Origin: Sphaerochaeta sp.
Lineage (GTDB): Bacteria; Spirochaetota; Spirochaetia; Sphaerochaetales; Sphaerochaetaceae
Direction: 5' to 3'
NCBI GenBank assembly: GCA_003446545.1
Contig: DMAO01000078.1
Span: forward strand, 1 to 7,498
DNA: 7,498 nt
Positions 5,293 through 7,498 of this stretch are shown in pieces (the first letter of the stretch is position 1; every line of letters begins with the position of its first letter). The position numbers were made by a program, and so were the translations under genes. Below the pieces are notes generated by a model. The model did not search any database. It was not told where the DNA came from and saw only the letters and a list, made by a program, of their open reading frames with translations.

Positions 5293-6708
5293 ATGAACAA
5301 AAACTATAGAAAAGGCACCATATTCTGGTATGATCTTGAAACGTTCGGCCTCGATAGCCGCCACGACAGGATAGCCCAATTTGCAGGACAGAGAACAGAC
5401 TACGACCTGAATCCCATCGGAGAGCCTATAGTCCTCTACAACAAGATGAGCGATGACTACCTGCCTGACCCACTTTCCTGCCTCATAACAGGCATAACCC
5501 CACAAGAGGTGAATGAAAAGGGGATGTGTGAAAGCGATATGATCGAGCGCATCAATGCAGAATTCTCCACCCCCAACACCGTTGTCGCCGGCTTCAACAA
5601 CATACGTTTCGATGACGAGTTCATCAGAAATGCCCTGTACCGCAACTTCATGGACCCCTATAAACGCGAGTGGGATAACAACTGCTCAAGGTGGGATATC
5701 ATCGATCTGGTAAGGGCCGCTTATGACCTCAGGCCTGAGGGGATCATCTGGCCTCCCAGAAAAGAGGAGACAGGAAACCCCACCTTCAAGCTGACGGCCC
5801 TCACTGAAGCAAATGATATTCCTCAGCAAGGAGCCCACGATGCACTGGTGGACGTGAAGGCCACCATAGCCATTGCCCGCCTGGTGAAGAGAAGTCAGCC
5901 CAAGCTCTACTCCTACTATTTCAACCTGCGAACCAAGGCAAAGGTAAAGGCTCTGGTCGAGACTCCCTTTGGCGAACCAGTCCTCTATACCGCATCCTTC
6001 TTCAGCAACAAGGAGGGGTGTTCCCGCCTTATCACCCCGATAACCCACCTGAAGGAGAACCCCAACAGCATCCTCTGCTTTGACCTGAGCAAGGATACCA
6101 CACCACTATTCCAAGCGACCAGTGAAAACATCTTCAAGGTCGATGGGGTATTCACCCTTGCAGTGAACAAGTGCCCCTTTGTCAGTCCCTCTTCGGTATT
6201 GACCGATGAACTCGCCATCAAGTTAGGCCTGGACAAGGGTGCAGCCCTTGCAAGGCATCAGCAGATAATCAACAATACCAACCTCCTGTTGGTGGGCAGG
6301 GAGATCACCGATAGCTTTGAATCGGTGAAAGATGTGGACTTCCAATTGTATGACGGATTTTTCCCCAATGAGGACTTGAAAAGGTTCTCCCTCATCCGCA
6401 AGGCGGACCCGAAGGACAAGCTCAAGCTTACCCTGGACTTTGAGGATGAGCGATGCAATCAGATGCTGTTCAGGCATGTGGCGAGAAACTGGAGTGAGGT
6501 CCTCACTGATGCCCAGAAGACCAAATGGAGGAGTTTCTGTGCAAACAGGACCCTCAACCCTCCGGGAACAATAAAGATAAACTGGAATTTCTTCAAACGA
6601 AAAGTTGAGGAAAACCTGGAAAGCACCGCAGTCAGTGCAGAAGACAAACTGGTGCTTTCCAAGCTGAAGGAGTATGGACTGGCCCTGGAAAAGAGAATCT
6701 TCTCCTAG
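5293..6708 (+). CDS. sbcB: Exodeoxyribonuclease I (3'-5' ssDNA exonuclease)
   Basis: The 471-residue protein matches E. coli exonuclease I (about 475) in length and in all catalytic positions of the DEDDh family. D14 and E16 are in YDLETFG, D107/D108 in NNIRFDDEF, and H182 and D187 in GAHDALVD. The N-terminal exonuclease domain occupies about residues 8-200; the rest should form the SH3-like and helical domains that make the enzyme clamp single-stranded DNA. It degrades ssDNA 3' to 5' in recombination and mismatch repair. The start fits the family N-terminus, but no Shine-Dalgarno sequence precedes it. It is divergent from the exported-protein operon and convergent with kbl. The two stop codons share the palindrome CTAG (6705-6708). 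Confidence 0.95.
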   Translation: MNKNYRKGTIFWYDLETFGLDSRHDRIAQFAGQRTDYDLNPIGEPIVLYNKMSDDYLPDPLSCLITGITPQEVNEKGMCESDMIERINAEFSTPNTVVAGFNNIRFDDEFIRNALYRNFMDPYKREWDNNCSRWDIIDLVRAAYDLRPEGIIWPPRKEETGNPTFKLTALTEANDIPQQGAHDALVDVKATIAIARLVKRSQPKLYSYYFNLRTKAKVKALVETPFGEPVLYTASFFSNKEGCSRLITPITHLKENPNSILCFDLSKDTTPLFQATSENIFKVDGVFTLAVNKCPFVSPSSVLTDELAIKLGLDKGAALARHQQIINNTNLLLVGREITDSFESVKDVDFQLYDGFFPNEDLKRFSLIRKADPKDKLKLTLDFEDERCNQMLFRHVARNWSEVLTDAQKTKWRSFCANRTLNPPGTIKINWNFFKRKVEENLESTAVSAEDKLVLSKLKEYGLALEKRIFS

Positions 6709-7498
6709 ATCAGGTGCATCTCCTCCCCCACTGCAATGAAGGCTTTGACGGCAGCATCAAGGTCTTCTTTTGTGTGGACGGCTGATAACTGGACACGAAT
6801 CCTAGCCTTCCCCTTGGGAACGACAGGGAAGCAGAAGCCGATGACATAGATGCCAGAGGCAAGCAGCTTGTCAGCCATCGCTACAGCCTTTACCTCGTCA
6901 TATATCATCACAGGGACAATAGCTGTATCACCTTTGACCAGGTCAAAGCCGGCCTTTTCCATCTTCTTCCTGAAGTATTGGGCATTCTCTAGGGTTTGAG
7001 CCCCTTTGACATCCCCACGTTCAATGATATCCAACACCTTCAGCGTCCCGCCACAGATGGCAGGAGCCAACGTGTTGGAGAACAGGTAAGGCCGTGCCCT
7101 CTGGCGGTAGAGGTCGATCAGGACCTGTCGACCTGTGATGCACCCACCGCTGGCTCCGCCGCAGGCCTTTCCAAAGGTGGTGGTGATGAGATCGATACGC
7201 CCTTCCACGTTACAGGCCTCAGGGGTTCCCCTACCATGCTTGCCGATATATCCTGTGGCATGGGAATCATCGACCATGACCAGTGCCCCATAGATGTCGG
7301 CAAGGTCACAGATTTCCTTCAATTTGGCAATATCCCCATCCATGGAGAAAACGCCGTCTGTCGCAATGAGAACCCTTCTCGATCCTTCGGCATCAACCAG
7401 ACAATCCTCAAGGGATGCCATGTCACTGTGTTTGTACCGAAGTCTCTTTGCCTTGCAGAGGCGAATCCCATCTATGATTGAGGCATGGTTGAGCTCAT
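6705..7498 (-). CDS. kbl: Glycine C-acetyltransferase (2-amino-3-ketobutyrate CoA ligase), partial
   Basis: The frame is open to the right edge of the window, so the N-terminal part (about 135 of ~398 residues in E. coli Kbl) is missing; 263 residues are visible. It is a PLP enzyme of the alpha-oxoamine synthase family that converts 2-amino-3-oxobutyrate and CoA to glycine and acetyl-CoA, the second step of threonine breakdown. Supporting motifs are NHASIIDGIRLCKAKR near the visible start, ATDGVFSMDGD, the PLP-binding VDDSHATGYIG, the PLP lysine in FGKACGGASGG (codon at 7167-7169), RPYLFSNTLAPAI, and PVVPKGKARIR near the end. An ATG at 7419-7421 is internal and not the true start. Threonine dehydrogenase (tdh), its usual partner, is not in the window. 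The frame ends in TAG, overlapping the sbcB stop. Confidence 0.95.
   Translation of the reverse strand, partial: ELNHASIIDGIRLCKAKRLRYKHSDMASLEDCLVDAEGSRRVLIATDGVFSMDGDIAKLKEICDLADIYGALVMVDDSHATGYIGKHGRGTPEACNVEGRIDLITTTFGKACGGASGGCITGRQVLIDLYRQRARPYLFSNTLAPAICGGTLKVLDIIERGDVKGAQTLENAQYFRKKMEKAGFDLVKGDTAIVPVMIYDEVKAVAMADKLLASGIYVIGFCFPVVPKGKARIRVQLSAVHTKEDLDAAVKAFIAVGEEMHLI

Noticed and set aside
5060..5296. 78-codon + strand ORF spanning the divergent promoter region
   Set aside because: It is antisense to the signal-peptide gene and ends at the sbcB start; the part in the intergenic region is AT-rich and low in complexity.
6996..7481. 161-codon + strand ORF
   Set aside because: It is a shadow of kbl, whose conserved motifs fix the coding strand.
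1..7498. CRISPR arrays, tRNA or rRNA genes
   Set aside because: No regularly spaced repeats, tRNA cloverleaf or rRNA-like sequence was noticed on either strand.

Overview
The window looks like bacterial chromosome from a spirochaete, most likely of the Sphaerochaeta/Treponema group. This is inferred from a eukaryotic-type hexokinase next to Kbl and exonuclease I genes of moderate G+C, not proven. A foreign-looking three-gene island sits at the 3' end of the hexokinase gene. Hand counts of sampled 60-base lines show the contrast: 24/60 G+C at 481-540 and 20/60 at 2521-2580 in the island, against 32/60 at both 4081-4140 and 6061-6120 in the flanking genes.

Layout. Positions 1-76 are a second copy (71/76 identical) of the last 25 codons of the hexokinase gene; the intact copy is at 3258-3333. 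Between the two copies lies the island. It has a leader with two candidate promoters, a 13-bp direct repeat and a doubtful 58-codon ORF (77-457). An operon on the + strand follows: a DUF3696-type AAA/ABC-like ATPase (458-1849), a PIN-like nuclease (1846-2376) and a compact Rnl2-like RNA ligase (2378-3058). The island ends in a 190-bp tail with two hairpins. To the right on the minus strand are hexokinase (3250-4566) and, upstream of it in the same transcript, a gene for an exported protein of unknown function (4582-5199). A 93-bp divergent promoter region separates these from exonuclease I, sbcB (5293-6708, + strand). sbcB converges on, and overlaps by 4 bp, the partial kbl gene (6705-7498, minus strand), which runs off the right edge.

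How the genes may work together. The island has the look of defence or stress cargo. The ATPase resembles the sensor/regulator subunit of several phage-defence pairs, the PIN protein is a plausible RNA-cutting effector, and the ligase is a plausible mender. PIN-family nucleases usually leave 5'-phosphate and 3'-OH ends, which are the ends Rnl2-type ligases join, so the operon could encode a self-contained cut-and-reseal module. A run of eight C residues at the end of the PIN gene lies where a single +1 frameshift, or loss of one C, would fuse nuclease and ligase into one polypeptide. The flanking direct repeat, with a 17-bp inverted repeat exactly at its edge, suggests site-specific integration at the hexokinase 3' end. 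No recombinase is encoded in the visible interval. The flanking genes look like ordinary housekeeping functions: sugar phosphorylation, DNA repair and threonine/glycine metabolism.
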